A DNA stretch of 64,000 nt from Parageobacillus caldoxylosilyticus NBRC 107762 (GCF_000632715.1 NZ_BAWO01000022.1:1-64000), one strand, 5' to 3'. Shown: positions 1-7,916, numbered from the stretch's first letter. Notes: generated by a model from the letters alone, not told the origin. Numbers and translations: made by a program.

Positions 1-288
1 ACAACTCTTCTTCTTTTTCCTTTTTATATGAGGAAGGGAAAGATGATTTTTTATCCTAAGCCAGGAGACGATGGAAAAGATGGAGAACATTCACCTCTTT
101 ACGTCCAATAACAGAAGATATTTACATGATTTTATACATTTTTATAGATGTTTAACAAGCTGCTTATAATTCAATACTTTGCAAGTCTTCGGTAGGTGCA
201 AAGACTTTCCCACTCATCATGGTGAAGCTGTTCCGCCCGTTGCGTTTCATGCATATCTTTCACTGTTTTCCCCGCCCTTTTCTGTTCA
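1..288. other. Left flank, no firm gene
   Basis: No gene can be assigned here. Plus-strand frame 1 is open from the first base to a TAA at 109-111. It contains an ATG at 43 after a purine-rich GAGGAAGGGAAAG, so it could be the 3' end of a gene cut by the window or a 22-residue peptide. I do not recognise the translation. A short inverted repeat (AAGTCTT/AAGACTT, about 183-214) lacks a T run. Nothing else stands out. Confidence 0.3.
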
Positions 289-319
289 AAACCCGATTGC
301 CTTGGGCAACCGGGCTTTA
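289..319 (-). terminator. Terminator of yhzD
   Basis: On the minus strand a GC-rich stem (AAGCCCGGTTGCC against GGCAATCGGGTT, with G-U pairs) is followed by TTTT. It lies just past the yhzD stop codon, as expected for an intrinsic terminator. Confidence 0.7.
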
Positions 320-325
320 TTCATG

Positions 326-511
326 TTAGCGGTGGAACAAAATCAGCTTTCCGCTTGATGTTACGCAACGGTGCGTTTTATCGTGGCAGTGATGTTCGCG
401 CAATTTTTGTTCGCCGATTTTTTTCGCTTCTTCATCGTTCGCCGCTTCGAACGTTTCGTCCAACAGTTTTTCTCCGCTTTTGTCGAAAGCTGTCAACGTA
501 TATGTTGGCAT
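326..511 (-). CDS. yhzD: YhzD-like small protein
   Basis: This 61-residue acidic/basic soluble protein matches the length and position of B. subtilis YhzD, a conserved small protein of unknown function next to yhaQ/yhaP. The N-terminal part (YTLTAFDKSGEKLLDE) looks like a beta-hairpin followed by a charged helix, and the C-terminal third carries HCHDKTHRC, two Cys and three His that might bind metal. There is no signal peptide or membrane segment. The ATG is preceded by GAGGGGG at a good distance, and the gene has its own terminator. It is transcribed away from yhaQ, so it is monocistronic. The identity is from remembered similarity and synteny; the function is unknown. Confidence 0.7.
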   Translation of the reverse strand: MPTYTLTAFDKSGEKLLDETFEAANDEEAKKIGEQKLREHHCHDKTHRCVTSSGKLILFHR

Positions 512-580
512 GACAGTTCCCCCTCTGCTGAATGATGATTCATATTATTATTTTGTTATTTTTTGAAAAATTCCTTCTAC

Positions 581-603
581 ATAGCGAAACTTTTCGCTAT
601 GAT
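581..603 (+). promoter_or_regulatory. Palindrome over yhaQ -10
   Basis: A near-perfect inverted repeat (ATAGCGAAA at 581-589 against TTTCGCTAT at 592-600) overlaps a possible -10 hexamer TATGAT (598-603), about 50 bp before the yhaQ start. The position fits a repressor operator for the yhaQP exporter, but the binding protein is unknown and the -35 is weak. Confidence 0.4.
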
Positions 604-653
604 AAACGTGTAATAGAATGATGGAATTTTTATCTAAAACTGGGGGAGTGCGA

Positions 654-1553
654 ATGGCATTGCAGTTAGAGCATGTGACAAAGCGATTTGGCGCGGTAAC
701 CGCGGTTAATGATGTCACATTAACGATTCCAGAAGGAAACTTATTTGGATTTCTTGGTGCGAACGGGGCGGGGAAGACGACAACGTTTCGCATGATTTTA
801 GGCTTGTTGGAACCGACAGAAGGAACAATTACGTGGAATGGAGAAAAAATCGGCTACTCGAAAAGCCATCTCATCGGCTATTTGCCGGAAGAACGAGGGT
901 TGTATCCGAAGCTGAAAGTAAAGGAGCAGCTTATTTACTTGGGCAGGCTGCGCGGCTTGGATAAGGCGGCGATTGTGAAAGAAATGGAGGCGTGGCTCGA
1001 GCGGTTTAACGTGCCGGAGTACGCGGAAAAGCGGGTTGAGGAGCTGTCGAAGGGCAATCAGCAAAAAATTCAATTTATCGCTGCCGTGTTGCATAAGCCG
1101 AAGCTATTAATCTTGGATGAGCCGTTCAGCGGACTTGATCCCGTTAATGTCGAGCTGTTAAAGGAAGCGGTCATCGATTTAAAAAACAATGGAACGACGA
1201 TTGTCTTTTCGAGCCATCGCATGGAGCATGTCGAAGAATTGTGCGAACATCTTTGCATTATGCATCGCGGGCGGCCGGTCGTATACGGGCCGCTGAAAGA
1301 AGTAAAACGGTCCTTTGGCAAAAAGAACATTATTATTCATGCCGATATGCCGCTTGATGAGCTGGCGGAGTTTCCGGGAGTCGTCAAAATGAAGCGGACA
1401 GCGGAAGGCGTGCATTTACAAATCGAAAACGAAGACGTGTCGCAAAAAATTCTTTCCCATATTGCCAACAAAGGATTTATCCGCAAGTTTGCGCTGGAAG
1501 AGCCTTCGTTAAACGATATTTTCATTGAAAAAGTAGGTGCGGCGTATGAATAA
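654..1553 (+). CDS. yhaQ: ABC exporter ATPase YhaQ (NatA-like)
   Basis: This 299-residue cytoplasmic ATPase should energise export through the membrane partner YhaP encoded directly downstream. It has a Walker A (GANGAGKTT), a signature LSKGNQQKI, Walker B LLILDEPFSGLDP, and an H-loop histidine in SSHRMEHVEE. A C-terminal DUF4162-like extension of about 80 residues is typical of NatA-type exporters. I chose the ATG at 654 because GGGGGAG sits 7 nt upstream; an upstream ATG at 618 is in frame but has no ribosome binding site. The gene overlaps yhaP by 8 bp, so the two are translationally coupled. The substrate is not known; in the related NatAB system it is sodium. Confidence 0.88.
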   Translation: MALQLEHVTKRFGAVTAVNDVTLTIPEGNLFGFLGANGAGKTTTFRMILGLLEPTEGTITWNGEKIGYSKSHLIGYLPEERGLYPKLKVKEQLIYLGRLRGLDKAAIVKEMEAWLERFNVPEYAEKRVEELSKGNQQKIQFIAAVLHKPKLLILDEPFSGLDPVNVELLKEAVIDLKNNGTTIVFSSHRMEHVEELCEHLCIMHRGRPVVYGPLKEVKRSFGKKNIIIHADMPLDELAEFPGVVKMKRTAEGVHLQIENEDVSQKILSHIANKGFIRKFALEEPSLNDIFIEKVGAAYE

Positions 1554-2784
1554 GTTTTGGATTGTGCTTTGGCATACGTATACGACAAAGCTGAAAGCGA
1601 AATCGTTTATCATCACAACGATTATTACGAGTCTCTTTGTCTTCGCGATCGCGAATATCCAGCATATTATTGAATTTTTTACGAAGGATGAAAAAACAAC
1701 GGTGGCGGTCATCGATACCACGGGAGCGTTTTACGAACCGCTTGCAGCACAGCTGAAACAAGGAAAACACGATGATCTCCAGTTAAAGAAGGTGACCGGT
1801 CCGGAAGAAAAGGCAAAGGCGGCCGTCCGCAACGGCAAGTGGGATGCGCTCCTTATTCTTTCGGCTGACGATAAACAGCTGCCGAAAGCGGCGTATTATG
1901 CAAACACGATTGCCGACAGCGATACGCCAAGCGAGCTTGAACAAGCGCTCCAGCAGCTGAAAACAGCGATTGCGACCAAAAAAATCGGTCTGAAGCAAGA
2001 GCAAATCGCGCAATTGTATGAGCCGGTGCCGTTTGAAAAAGTGGCATTGGAAAAAAACGCGAAAACGGAAGAAGAGCTGAATCAGGCGCGCGTTCTCGTT
2101 TACGTGCTGCTGTTTGCGATGTACATGTTTGTTCTTATGTACGGCGGCATGATTTCCACAGAGGTGGCGACGGAAAAATCGTCGCGCGTCATGGAAATTT
2201 TGGTGTCAAGCGTTCCTCCGCTCCAGCAGCTGTTCGGAAAAATCCTGGGGGTTGCGCTTCTTAGTTTAACACAGTTTGCGATTTTATTTGCAATTGGCTT
2301 CACAGCGCTGAAAAGCAGCGGGCAAGAATTGTGGAATTTCCTCGGCTTTGACCATCTTTCTGTCTCGACATTTGTGTATGCGATTATTTTCTTCCTTTTA
2401 GGCTATTTCTTATATGCGACATTATTTGCCGTGCTCGGTTCGCTCGTCAGCCGCGTCGAGGACGTCCAGCCAATGATTACTCCGGTCATGATTATTGTCG
2501 TTGCTGCGTTTATGATCGCGATGTTTGGCTTAAACGCGCCAGAGTCGTCCTTTATTACGGGGGCATCATTTATTCCGTTTTTCACGCCGATGATTATGTT
2601 TTTGCGGGTCGGGCTGCTTCCTGTTCCGTTTTGGGAAGTGGCGCTCAGCCTCGTTCTGCTCGTTGCGACGATCGGGCTGCTTGCCTTTTTCGGATCGAAA
2701 GTGTACCGCGGCGGGGTGCTCATGTACGGAAAAGCTGGTTCGCTGAAAGATGTGAAAAAAGCGGTGCAATTGACGAAAAAGTAA
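1546..2784 (+). CDS. yhaP: ABC-2 type permease YhaP (NatB-like)
   Basis: This 412-residue permease has one N-terminal membrane helix (about residues 19-36), a long extracytoplasmic domain (roughly 40-180), and about five membrane helices in the C-terminal half (from LVYVLLFAMYMFVLMYGG to LSLVLLVATIGLLAFFG). This is the NatB/ABC-2 layout, so it should form the membrane channel of the YhaQ exporter. The ATG at 1546 lies inside the last codons of yhaQ; a GTG at 1537 is also in frame but sits on the presumed ribosome binding region. The sequence EVATEKSSRVMEILVSS before helix 3 is a family hallmark. A terminator follows at once, so yhaQ-yhaP is a two-gene operon. Confidence 0.85.
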   Translation: MNKFWIVLWHTYTTKLKAKSFIITTIITSLFVFAIANIQHIIEFFTKDEKTTVAVIDTTGAFYEPLAAQLKQGKHDDLQLKKVTGPEEKAKAAVRNGKWDALLILSADDKQLPKAAYYANTIADSDTPSELEQALQQLKTAIATKKIGLKQEQIAQLYEPVPFEKVALEKNAKTEEELNQARVLVYVLLFAMYMFVLMYGGMISTEVATEKSSRVMEILVSSVPPLQQLFGKILGVALLSLTQFAILFAIGFTALKSSGQELWNFLGFDHLSVSTFVYAIIFFLLGYFLYATLFAVLGSLVSRVEDVQPMITPVMIIVVAAFMIAMFGLNAPESSFITGASFIPFFTPMIMFLRVGLLPVPFWEVALSLVLLVATIGLLAFFGSKVYRGGVLMYGKAGSLKDVKKAVQLTKK

Positions 2785-2812
2785 GGCCTTGCGGGAAGCA
2801 AGGTCTTCTTTC
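2783..2812 (+). terminator. Terminator of yhaQP
   Basis: AAGGCCTTGC pairs with GCAAGGTCTT (one G-U) around a short GGGA loop, followed by a T-rich tail. It starts at the yhaP stop codon. Confidence 0.75.
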
Positions 2813-2829
2813 AGGCGTTTGCGCAATTG

Positions 2830-2838
2830 TGGTATACT
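2830..2838 (+). promoter_or_regulatory. Extended -10 promoter of yhaM
   Basis: TGGTATACT is an extended -10 (TGn plus TATACT) about 35 bp before the yhaM start. The -35 region is poor, as is common with extended -10 promoters. Confidence 0.5.
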
Positions 2839-2873
2839 AACTATACACGAACATGGAAACGGAGGAGGAAAGG

Positions 2874-3851
2874 TTGGCGAAAGGAATCGTTCATTATGAA
2901 GTCGGCGAGCAAGTCGATGTGTATTTGCTCATTAAATCGGTGACAAAAGGAATCGCCAGTAACGGGAAACCGTTTTTAACGCTGATTTTGCAAGACAAAA
3001 CAGGAGATATTGAAGCAAAACTATGGGATGTATCGCCGGAAGCGGAAAGCGTCTACGTGCCGGAAAGCATTGTCAAAGTATTTGGCGACATTCATAATTA
3101 CCGCGGCAAAATGCAGCTAAGAATTCGCTCAATTCGTCCTGCCCATGAAGGAGATGCCGTCCGCGTTTCCGATTTTCTCGAAACGGCACCAATGAAACGG
3201 GAAGACATGATGGAAAAAATTACAGAATACATATTTGCGATGCAAAATCCAAATATCCAGCGGATTACGCGCTATTTATTAAAAAAATATGAACAGAAAT
3301 TTTTTGACTATCCCGCGGCGACGAAAAACCATCATGAATTTATTTCCGGCTTGGCATACCACGTTGTTTCGATGCTCGAATTGGCCAAAGCGCTTGCGAA
3401 TTTATATCCGTCGCTGAATAAAGATTTGTTGTATGCCGGCGTGATTTTGCACGATCTCGGCAAAGTGATCGAGCTGTCCGGGCCGGTGTCGGCGTCGTAT
3501 ACACTGGAAGGCAATTTGCTTGGCCATATTTCGATTATGGTAAGCGAAATTAGCAAAGCGGCCGAGCATCTTGACATTCGCGGCGAAGAAGTTGTCGTGC
3601 TGCAGCATATGGTGCTTTCCCATCACGGAAAAGCGGAATGGGGCAGCCCGAAGCCGCCGATGGTAAAGGAAGCGGAAATTTTGCATTACATCGACAATTT
3701 GGATGCGAAAATGAACATGATTGACCGCGCTCTGGAAAAAGTGAAGCCTGGCGAGTTTACGGAACGCATTTTTGCACTTGATAACCGTTCGTTTTATAAA
3801 CCGGTCTTTTCTTCTGTTTCAAACGAGGAAAAAAAGGGTAATCATAAGTAG
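2874..3851 (+). CDS. yhaM: 3'-5' exoribonuclease YhaM
   Basis: This 325-residue cytoplasmic nuclease shortens single-stranded RNA from the 3' end. The first ~150 residues form an OB-fold nucleic-acid-binding domain ([27 protein letters not shown]). An HD metal-dependent domain follows, with [13 protein letters not shown] and ILHDLGKV carrying the metal-binding His/Asp residues, and a conserved [14 protein letters not shown]. The TTG at 2874 is preferred over the ATG at 2853: a textbook GGAGGAGG (2861-2868) lies 5 nt before it, and the product then begins LAKGI like B. subtilis YhaM. The gene is monocistronic, with a candidate extended -10 promoter just upstream. In B. subtilis yhaM is followed by yhaN/yhaO homologues, which are absent here. 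Confidence 0.92.
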   Translation: MAKGIVHYEVGEQVDVYLLIKSVTKGIASNGKPFLTLILQDKTGDIEAKLWDVSPEAESVYVPESIVKVFGDIHNYRGKMQLRIRSIRPAHEGDAVRVSDFLETAPMKREDMMEKITEYIFAMQNPNIQRITRYLLKKYEQKFFDYPAATKNHHEFISGLAYHVVSMLELAKALANLYPSLNKDLLYAGVILHDLGKVIELSGPVSASYTLEGNLLGHISIMVSEISKAAEHLDIRGEEVVVLQHMVLSHHGKAEWGSPKPPMVKEAEILHYIDNLDAKMNMIDRALEKVKPGEFTERIFALDNRSFYKPVFSSVSNEEKKGNHK

Positions 3852-3874
3852 TCCCGAACAAAGAAGGATTGCTT

Positions 3875-3996
3875 ATGATGGAGCCGATTATCGCATTGGT
3901 GAAAGAGGCAGAATATGAAGGTAAAAAGAGGAATTGAAGCAGTTGCAGAAAGAACCGCAGGCAAAGAAAAATAGAGAAAAGCAAAAAGATAAATAG
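3875..3996 (+). pseudogene. Frameshifted 40-residue mini-gene
   Basis: AAGGA lies 6 nt before ATG ATG at 3875/3878. The first 18 codons read MMEPIIALVKEAEYEGKK. The frame then stops early, but adding one A to the A5 run at 3923-3927 restores a second open segment, EELKQLQKEPQAKKNREKQ, ending at TAG 3994-3996. The joined product would be a 40-residue charged helical peptide that ends about 20 bp before a terminator. I do not recognise the family. It could be a decayed gene, a sequencing error in a homopolymer, or a coincidence. Confidence 0.4.
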
Positions 3997-4016
3997 CCAC
4001 TGCGTTGTCCCAAAGG

Positions 4017-4046
4017 GAAAGAGGCGGAAAACTCCGTCTCTTTCTT
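4017..4046 (+). terminator. Terminator after the yhaM region
   Basis: AAAGAGGCGGA pairs with TCCGTCTCTTT around AAAC, followed by CTTT. It is 165 bp past the yhaM stop and 20 bp past the frameshifted mini-gene. Confidence 0.65.
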
Positions 4047-4140
4047 TATGCATATCCCGCCTTTTCCTTGCGTATAGTTTAGTAAGACAAGCAAAACACG
4101 GAACGATGGAACGCTTTAAAGCAGGCAAGGAGGGAGATAT

Positions 4141-4329
4141 ATGCTTAGCAGCTTGCCATGGTGGATTTATTTAGTTGTGGCCGGCATCATTTTTAGCGGC
4201 TATATGACGGTAAGAACGGCAGCGCAAGAGCGCGAAATCGATCAAGCGTTTATCGAAAAAGAAGGAGAAATTTATATGGAGCGCATCCGCAAGGAGCGGG
4301 AGCGGCGCCAGCAGGCGAAGTCCTTGTAA
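4141..4329 (+). CDS. yhaL: Small membrane protein YhaL
   Basis: This 62-residue protein has one N-terminal membrane helix (WWIYLVVAGIIFSGYMTV, about residues 7-24) and a strongly charged helical tail (EREIDQAF...RIRKERERRQQ) that should lie in the cytoplasm. It matches B. subtilis YhaL, annotated as a sporulation protein, in length, layout and position beside yhaM and serC. AAGGAGGGAG precedes the ATG. The stop codon lies in the loop of its own terminator, so the gene is probably transcribed alone. The role is not known beyond the sporulation link, and no sigma-E or sigma-F promoter was clear to me. Confidence 0.75.
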   Translation: MLSSLPWWIYLVVAGIIFSGYMTVRTAAQEREIDQAFIEKEGEIYMERIRKERERRQQAKSL

Positions 4330-4352
4330 TAATCAAGGACTTTTATTTTTTT
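4317..4352 (+). terminator. Terminator of yhaL
   Basis: AAGTCCTTG and CAAGGACTT form a perfect 9-bp stem with the yhaL stop codon in the loop, followed by TTTATTTTTTTT. Confidence 0.85.
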
Positions 4353-4371
4353 TCAAAATTCCCTTTATTTT

Positions 4372-4399
4372 TTTCAATTTCGTGCTAGGATAATATAAT
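4372..4399 (+). promoter_or_regulatory. Promoter of serC
   Basis: A perfect TATAAT at 4394-4399 lies 42 bp before the serC ATG. TTTCAA at 4372-4377, spaced 16 bp, is a weak -35. The leader is too short for a T-box. Confidence 0.5.
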
Positions 4400-4441
4400 A
4401 ATAACTATTACACACTAAAGAGATAAAGCGGGGGATAAGAC

Positions 4442-5524
4442 ATGAAGCGAGCCTATAATTTCAACGCCGGACCTTCCGCACTGCCGCTTCCGGTGTTAGA
4501 GCGGGCGCAGTCCGAGCTTCTTAACTTCCAAAACACGGGAATGTCGGTGATGGAGCTGAGCCACCGCAGCAAAGAATATGATGCGGTGCACAATAGCGCG
4601 AAAGAGCGGCTGAAACGGCTGATGAACATTCCGGATACCCATGACGTCTTGTTTTTGCAAGGTGGAGCGAGCCTGCAGTTTTCGATGGTGCCGATGAATT
4701 TCCTGTCCAAAGGGAAAATCGGCAATTACGTATTGACCGGATCATGGTCGGAAAAGGCGCTCAAAGAAGCGAAAAAAGTCGGATCAACGCATATCGCCGC
4801 CTCGAGCAAAGAAGCGAATTACACGTATATTCCGAAGTTTGAAGACATTCAGCTTTCCGAAGATGCGGCGTATTTACATATTACCTCGAACAATACGATT
4901 TTCGGCACGCAGTGGCGTGAATTTCCAAATGTGCCGGTCGACCTTGTCGCCGATATGTCGAGTGATATTTTAAGCCGCGAGATCAACGTCGGACAGTTTG
5001 CTTTAATTTATGCCGGAGCGCAAAAAAATCTTGGTCCGTCCGGCGTAACGGTCGTCATTATCCGCAATGACTTATTAGAGCGCATTCCAGACAACTTGCC
5101 GACGATGCTTGATTACCGCACTTACAGCCAAAGCAATTCATTGTACAATACACCGCCGACGTTTGCGATTTACATGCTTTCGCTCGTGCTCGAATGGGTC
5201 GAAGCAGAGGGAGGCGTGAAAGCGATTGAAGCGCGCAATCAAGAAAAAGCGGCCATTGTATATGCGGCGATAGATGCCAGCAATGGCTTTTACGCGCCGC
5301 ATGCCGAGAAGGAAAGCCGCTCGCTCATGAATGTGACGTTTACATTGCCGAATGAAGAATTGACGAAGAAGTTTTTGGAGGAAGCGAAAGAAAAAGGGTT
5401 TGTTGGACTGGCGGGACACCGCTCGGTCGGCGGCTGCCGCGCTTCGATTTACAACGCCGTTCCGTTGGAAGCGTGCGAGGCATTGGCAGCATTTATGGAT
5501 GATTTCCGCCGCCGTTTTGCCTGA
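4442..5524 (+). CDS. serC: Phosphoserine aminotransferase
   Basis: SerC (360 residues, normal length) transfers an amino group from glutamate to 3-phosphohydroxypyruvate to give phosphoserine, the second step of serine synthesis; it can also serve pyridoxal phosphate synthesis. The N-terminus RAYNFNAGPSALP is the family signature. The PLP lysine is K195 in GAQKNLGPSG, and the phosphate-binding HRSVGGCRASIYNAV is near the C-terminus. The ATG follows GGGGG at about 10 nt. The gene stands alone between the yhaL terminator and the trpP promoter, as in B. subtilis; serA and serB are not in the window. Confidence 0.96.
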   Translation: MKRAYNFNAGPSALPLPVLERAQSELLNFQNTGMSVMELSHRSKEYDAVHNSAKERLKRLMNIPDTHDVLFLQGGASLQFSMVPMNFLSKGKIGNYVLTGSWSEKALKEAKKVGSTHIAASSKEANYTYIPKFEDIQLSEDAAYLHITSNNTIFGTQWREFPNVPVDLVADMSSDILSREINVGQFALIYAGAQKNLGPSGVTVVIIRNDLLERIPDNLPTMLDYRTYSQSNSLYNTPPTFAIYMLSLVLEWVEAEGGVKAIEARNQEKAAIVYAAIDASNGFYAPHAEKESRSLMNVTFTLPNEELTKKFLEEAKEKGFVGLAGHRSVGGCRASIYNAVPLEACEALAAFMDDFRRRFA

Positions 5525-5534
5525 AAAATTCCAC

Positions 5535-5563
5535 TTAACTTTTACACTGCAAAGTGATATAAT
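5535..5563 (+). promoter_or_regulatory. Promoter of trpP
   Basis: TTAACT (-35, 5535-5540), a 17-bp spacer and TATAAT (5558-5563) with an extended TGA before it. Transcription should start near 5570, leaving a leader of about 70 nt that contains the TRAP-type repeats. Confidence 0.7.
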
Positions 5564-5597
5564 AATAGAAAATTATCGCCATATGTGCAAAAGGCAC

Positions 5598-5639
5598 GAG
5601 AAAGAGGAGCCTAGAAAAGAAGAGATGAGGAGAGATGAG
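5598..5639 (+). promoter_or_regulatory. TRAP-type (G/U)AG repeat leader
   Basis: The trpP leader holds eight GAG/TAG triplets: 5598, 5604, 5607, 5612, 5622, 5627, 5632 and 5637 (first bases). The last four are spaced by exactly 2 nt and run through the ribosome binding site up to the start codon. TRAP binds arrays of (G/U)AG triplets, and in B. subtilis TRAP represses translation of trpP this way. Repression in high tryptophan is therefore inferred. Confidence 0.8.
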
Positions 5640-5640
5640 C

Positions 5641-6165
5641 ATGAATACAAGAATATTAGTTTCTTTGGCGCTGTTAGTGGGAATCGGGGCAGTATTGCAT
5701 GCCGTCATTCCGGGAATTTTCTTTGGAATGAAGCCGGATATGATGTTAACGATGATGTTTTTGGCGATTTTATTGTTCCCGGATGTGAAAGCGGTGGGGC
5801 TTGTCGGAATCGTGACTGGAATTATTTCTGCGTTGACCACCAATTTTCCAGGGGGACAAATTCCAAATATCGTCGATAAGATTATTACCGCCTTTGTCGT
5901 GTTCGTCATTGCCTTAGCGGTGAAAAAATATAGTCAAACCGTTGTTTCCGCGGCGGTGCTGACGGCGATTGGAACGGTGGTTTCCGGCACTGTTTTTCTG
6001 ACGGCCGCGCTGCTATTGGTCGGGTTGCCGGGTGGTGCCACGTTTTCCGCTTTATTCCTCGCCGTTGTTCTGCCGGCGGCCGTGATTAATACGATTGTGA
6101 TGGTGATTATCTACCCAATTGCGTCGTCGATTCTCAAACGGATGAACATAACAGCGCACGTGTAA
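5641..6165 (+). CDS. trpP: Tryptophan transporter TrpP
   Basis: This 174-residue integral membrane protein is the homologue of B. subtilis TrpP (YhaG), the likely tryptophan uptake protein. It is almost entirely hydrophobic, with about five membrane helices and the conserved GMKPDMM and GIVTGIISALTT segments. I chose the ATG at 5641 rather than 5635: AGGAGAG is 7 nt before it, and the shorter product (MNTRILVSLALL) aligns with the family. It is monocistronic, with a strong promoter upstream and a terminator just downstream. The start region is embedded in a (G/U)AG array, so translation is probably blocked by tryptophan-bound TRAP. Confidence 0.9.
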   Translation: MNTRILVSLALLVGIGAVLHAVIPGIFFGMKPDMMLTMMFLAILLFPDVKAVGLVGIVTGIISALTTNFPGGQIPNIVDKIITAFVVFVIALAVKKYSQTVVSAAVLTAIGTVVSGTVFLTAALLLVGLPGGATFSALFLAVVLPAAVINTIVMVIIYPIASSILKRMNITAHV

Positions 6166-6170
6166 ATGGT

Positions 6171-6204
6171 AAAAAACCCGATCATCATCTTGGTCGGGTT
6201 TTTT
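6171..6204. terminator. Bidirectional terminator
   Basis: AAAAAACCCGATCA pairs with TGGTCGGGTTTTTT. It has an A run on the left and a T run on the right, so it can serve both trpP and the minus-strand gene ending at 6216. Confidence 0.85.
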
Positions 6205-6215
6205 GCTATCACACC

Positions 6216-6404
6216 TTATACGTATCGGAGAAGCCAAGCGGTGATAAAGAAAAAAAACGCTATTCCAATATAAATGAAGGCGCGCTGTTTTAGGAGATTT
6301 TTCGGCGGGTACATTTTTGTTTTTGCTAATGAAAGAAGAGTATTTATGAAAAGGCAGAAAAATAGGAAGCTCATGATAAAAAAAAATGACTGCACATATA
6401 TCAT
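6216..6404 (-). CDS. Small two-helix membrane protein
   Basis: This 62-residue protein is not recognised. It has two hydrophobic segments (about residues 5-25, FFFIMSFLFFCLFI, and 44-58, AFIYIGIAFFFFITAW) joined by a basic loop (AKTKMYPPKNLLKQR), so it should span the membrane twice. GGAGGAG lies 6 nt before the ATG. An earlier ATG 5 nt upstream gives only a two-codon frame (ATG CAA TGA). The gene is convergent with trpP and divergent from scoC. It sits where B. subtilis carries yhaH, but is unlike that larger protein. Good translation signals and hydrophobic layout suggest it is real. Confidence 0.6.
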   Translation of the reverse strand: MIYVQSFFFIMSFLFFCLFINTLLSLAKTKMYPPKNLLKQRAFIYIGIAFFFFITAWLLRYV

Positions 6405-6518
6405 TGCATTCTCCTCCTATATTCACTATATGCTCACGCTTTTGTGATTATGAACATGCATAAATTATCATAAAAGTAAAAAAATAAACATTTTTATCTT
6501 TATTACTTTTTATTTTAC

Positions 6519-6527
6519 TGATATAAT
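6519..6527 (+). promoter_or_regulatory. Promoter of scoC
   Basis: TGATATAAT is an extended -10. It is flanked by TTTTACT (6513-6519) and AGTAAAA, an inverted repeat that could hold a regulator, perhaps ScoC itself. The -35 is AT-rich and unclear. Confidence 0.5.
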
Positions 6528-6567
6528 AGAAAGTAAAAAATACGGTGAGGGAAGAGTGGGTGGAACG

Positions 6568-7173
6568 ATGAAAGCGACAGAGCAACATTATTCCATAAAA
6601 GAGGCGATGCTATTTAGCCAACGGATTGCACAGTTAAGCAAGGCGCTTTGGAAATCGATCGAAAAGGACTGGCAGCAATGGATTAAACCGTTTGATTTAA
6701 ACATTAATGAGCATCATATTTTATGGATCGCCTATCATTTTAAAGGGGCATCGATTTCAGAAATCGCTAAATTTGGCGTCATGCATGTTTCCACAGCGTT
6801 TAATTTTTCGAAAAAGTTAGAAGAGAGAGGCTTGCTTTCCTTTTCAAAAAAGCAGGACGACAAGCGCAATACGTATATTGAGCTGACGAAAAAAGGGGAA
6901 GAAGTGTTGCTAAAGTTAATGGAAACGTATGACCCGACGAAAAATGCCGTGTTTAATGGAGCCTTGCCGCTGCGCGAACTGTATGGAAAGTTTCCAGAAA
7001 TTTTAGAAATGATGTGTATTATTCGCAACATTTACGGCGATGATTTTATGGAAATTTTTGAAAGAGCATTTGAAAATATTAAAAAAGACTTTATTGAGCA
7101 GGACGGAAAGCTGGTAAAACGAAATGCAAAAGCGGAAGAGAAAGAAAAAGAGCTGACAGGCCAATCTAACTAA
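6568..7173 (+). CDS. scoC: Transition-state regulator ScoC/Hpr
   Basis: This 201-residue MarR-family DNA-binding repressor controls extracellular proteases, sporulation and peptide uptake at the transition to stationary phase in B. subtilis. The central region ([54 protein letters not shown]) is the conserved winged-helix domain. The C-terminus is a charged tail ([15 protein letters not shown]). The ATG at 6568 gives an N-terminus that aligns with the family; a GTG at 6556 is in frame and also has an acceptable GAGGGAA upstream, so the start is not certain. The 3' end overlaps yhaI tail to tail by 8 bp. Confidence 0.92.
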   Translation: MKATEQHYSIKEAMLFSQRIAQLSKALWKSIEKDWQQWIKPFDLNINEHHILWIAYHFKGASISEIAKFGVMHVSTAFNFSKKLEERGLLSFSKKQDDKRNTYIELTKKGEEVLLKLMETYDPTKNAVFNGALPLRELYGKFPEILEMMCIIRNIYGDDFMEIFERAFENIKKDFIEQDGKLVKRNAKAEEKEKELTGQSN

Positions 7174-7507
7174 TTGTTTTCATTAATTTTTTAAATTCGG
7201 TCATTAGCGGAACGAACATTTGCTGCTCAAGAAGAGCGTCCACAGTCTGTTCAAGCGGAAGGCTTGGGTGGAGCATCCCTGCAAATTGAACAAGAAGCGG
7301 GGTGAACACCATCAGCCCTTCCGCTTTTTGTTTCTCATATTCCTTGCTTAACTGTTCGCAAAGAGCAAGCACCTCATCTACTTCTTCTTTTGTTAAATTG
7401 GCTTTAATAACAAGATAATAAAACGGTTTTTTTGTTTCATCGACCATTTCCATTAACAATGAGCGATGAAATTCCAGTTTGGCGATCCGTTCCTCCAGCG
7501 TTCCCAT
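7166..7507 (-). CDS. yhaI: YhaI family protein (DUF1878)
   Basis: This 113-residue soluble protein belongs to the YhaI/DUF1878 family of unknown function, found beside scoC in Bacillaceae. It is predicted mostly helical: an N-terminal helix ([20 protein letters not shown]), a charged segment ([23 protein letters not shown]), and a C-terminal segment typical of the family ([25 protein letters not shown]). No signal peptide or metal motif is visible. AAAGGGG precedes the ATG. The stop codon lies inside the end of scoC, so the two genes are convergent and overlapping, which could allow mutual transcriptional interference. Confidence 0.8.
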   Translation of the reverse strand: MGTLEERIAKLEFHRSLLMEMVDETKKPFYYLVIKANLTKEEVDEVLALCEQLSKEYEKQKAEGLMVFTPLLVQFAGMLHPSLPLEQTVDALLEQQMFVPLMTEFKKLMKTIS

Positions 7508-7700
7508 ATATGTACCCCTTTTGTTTCACATAATGACAAGTTGTTACGTATATTTTACCGAATTTACGAAAATCAACCAATCAAAAAGTTTTTTTATGTC
7601 GGAAGGATTTTACCGTAAAAAAGCATATTGATTTATAGTATGAAACATTGTAAAGTAAAAGTCATGAATATGTTTGCTATGAATAAGGAGGGGAACTGGT

Positions 7701-7880
7701 TTGGCGCTTTACTTTATACCCCTTGCCGTGATTATTTTGTTTCTTATTAACCAACTAACATCCAGTCTTTGTACGCAAAGGCAGATCCCGGAGGAAAAAC
7801 AGCCGAGTATCTTTCGAACGATTAATGTCCTTATTACTATTTTATTAATTTCTTCTTATTTTGAGGTGCTATTTACATAA
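7701..7880 (+). CDS. Small membrane protein, TTG start
   Basis: An unrecognised 59-residue protein with hydrophobic segments at both ends: LALYFIPLAVIILFLINQL (about 1-19) and INVLITILLISSYFEVLF (about 41-58). The middle is polar (CTQRQIPEEKQPSIF). GGAGGGG (7687-7693) is 7 nt before the TTG at 7701; the only nearby ATG (7679) is out of frame. The stop codon merges with a terminator. It lies between yhaI and prsA, where B. subtilis also carries small yha genes. The strong ribosome binding site, compact frame and own terminator argue that it is a real gene. Confidence 0.6.
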   Translation: MALYFIPLAVIILFLINQLTSSLCTQRQIPEEKQPSIFRTINVLITILLISSYFEVLFT

Positions 7881-7916
7881 AAAAAGCTGACAGCTTGCGC
7901 CGCTGCCAGCTTTTTT
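7878..7916. terminator. Bidirectional terminator
   Basis: AAAAAAGCTGACAGC pairs with GCTGCCAGCTTTTTT around TTGCGCC. It lies between the plus-strand small membrane gene and the minus-strand YjcZ-type gene and has A and T runs on both sides. Confidence 0.88.
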
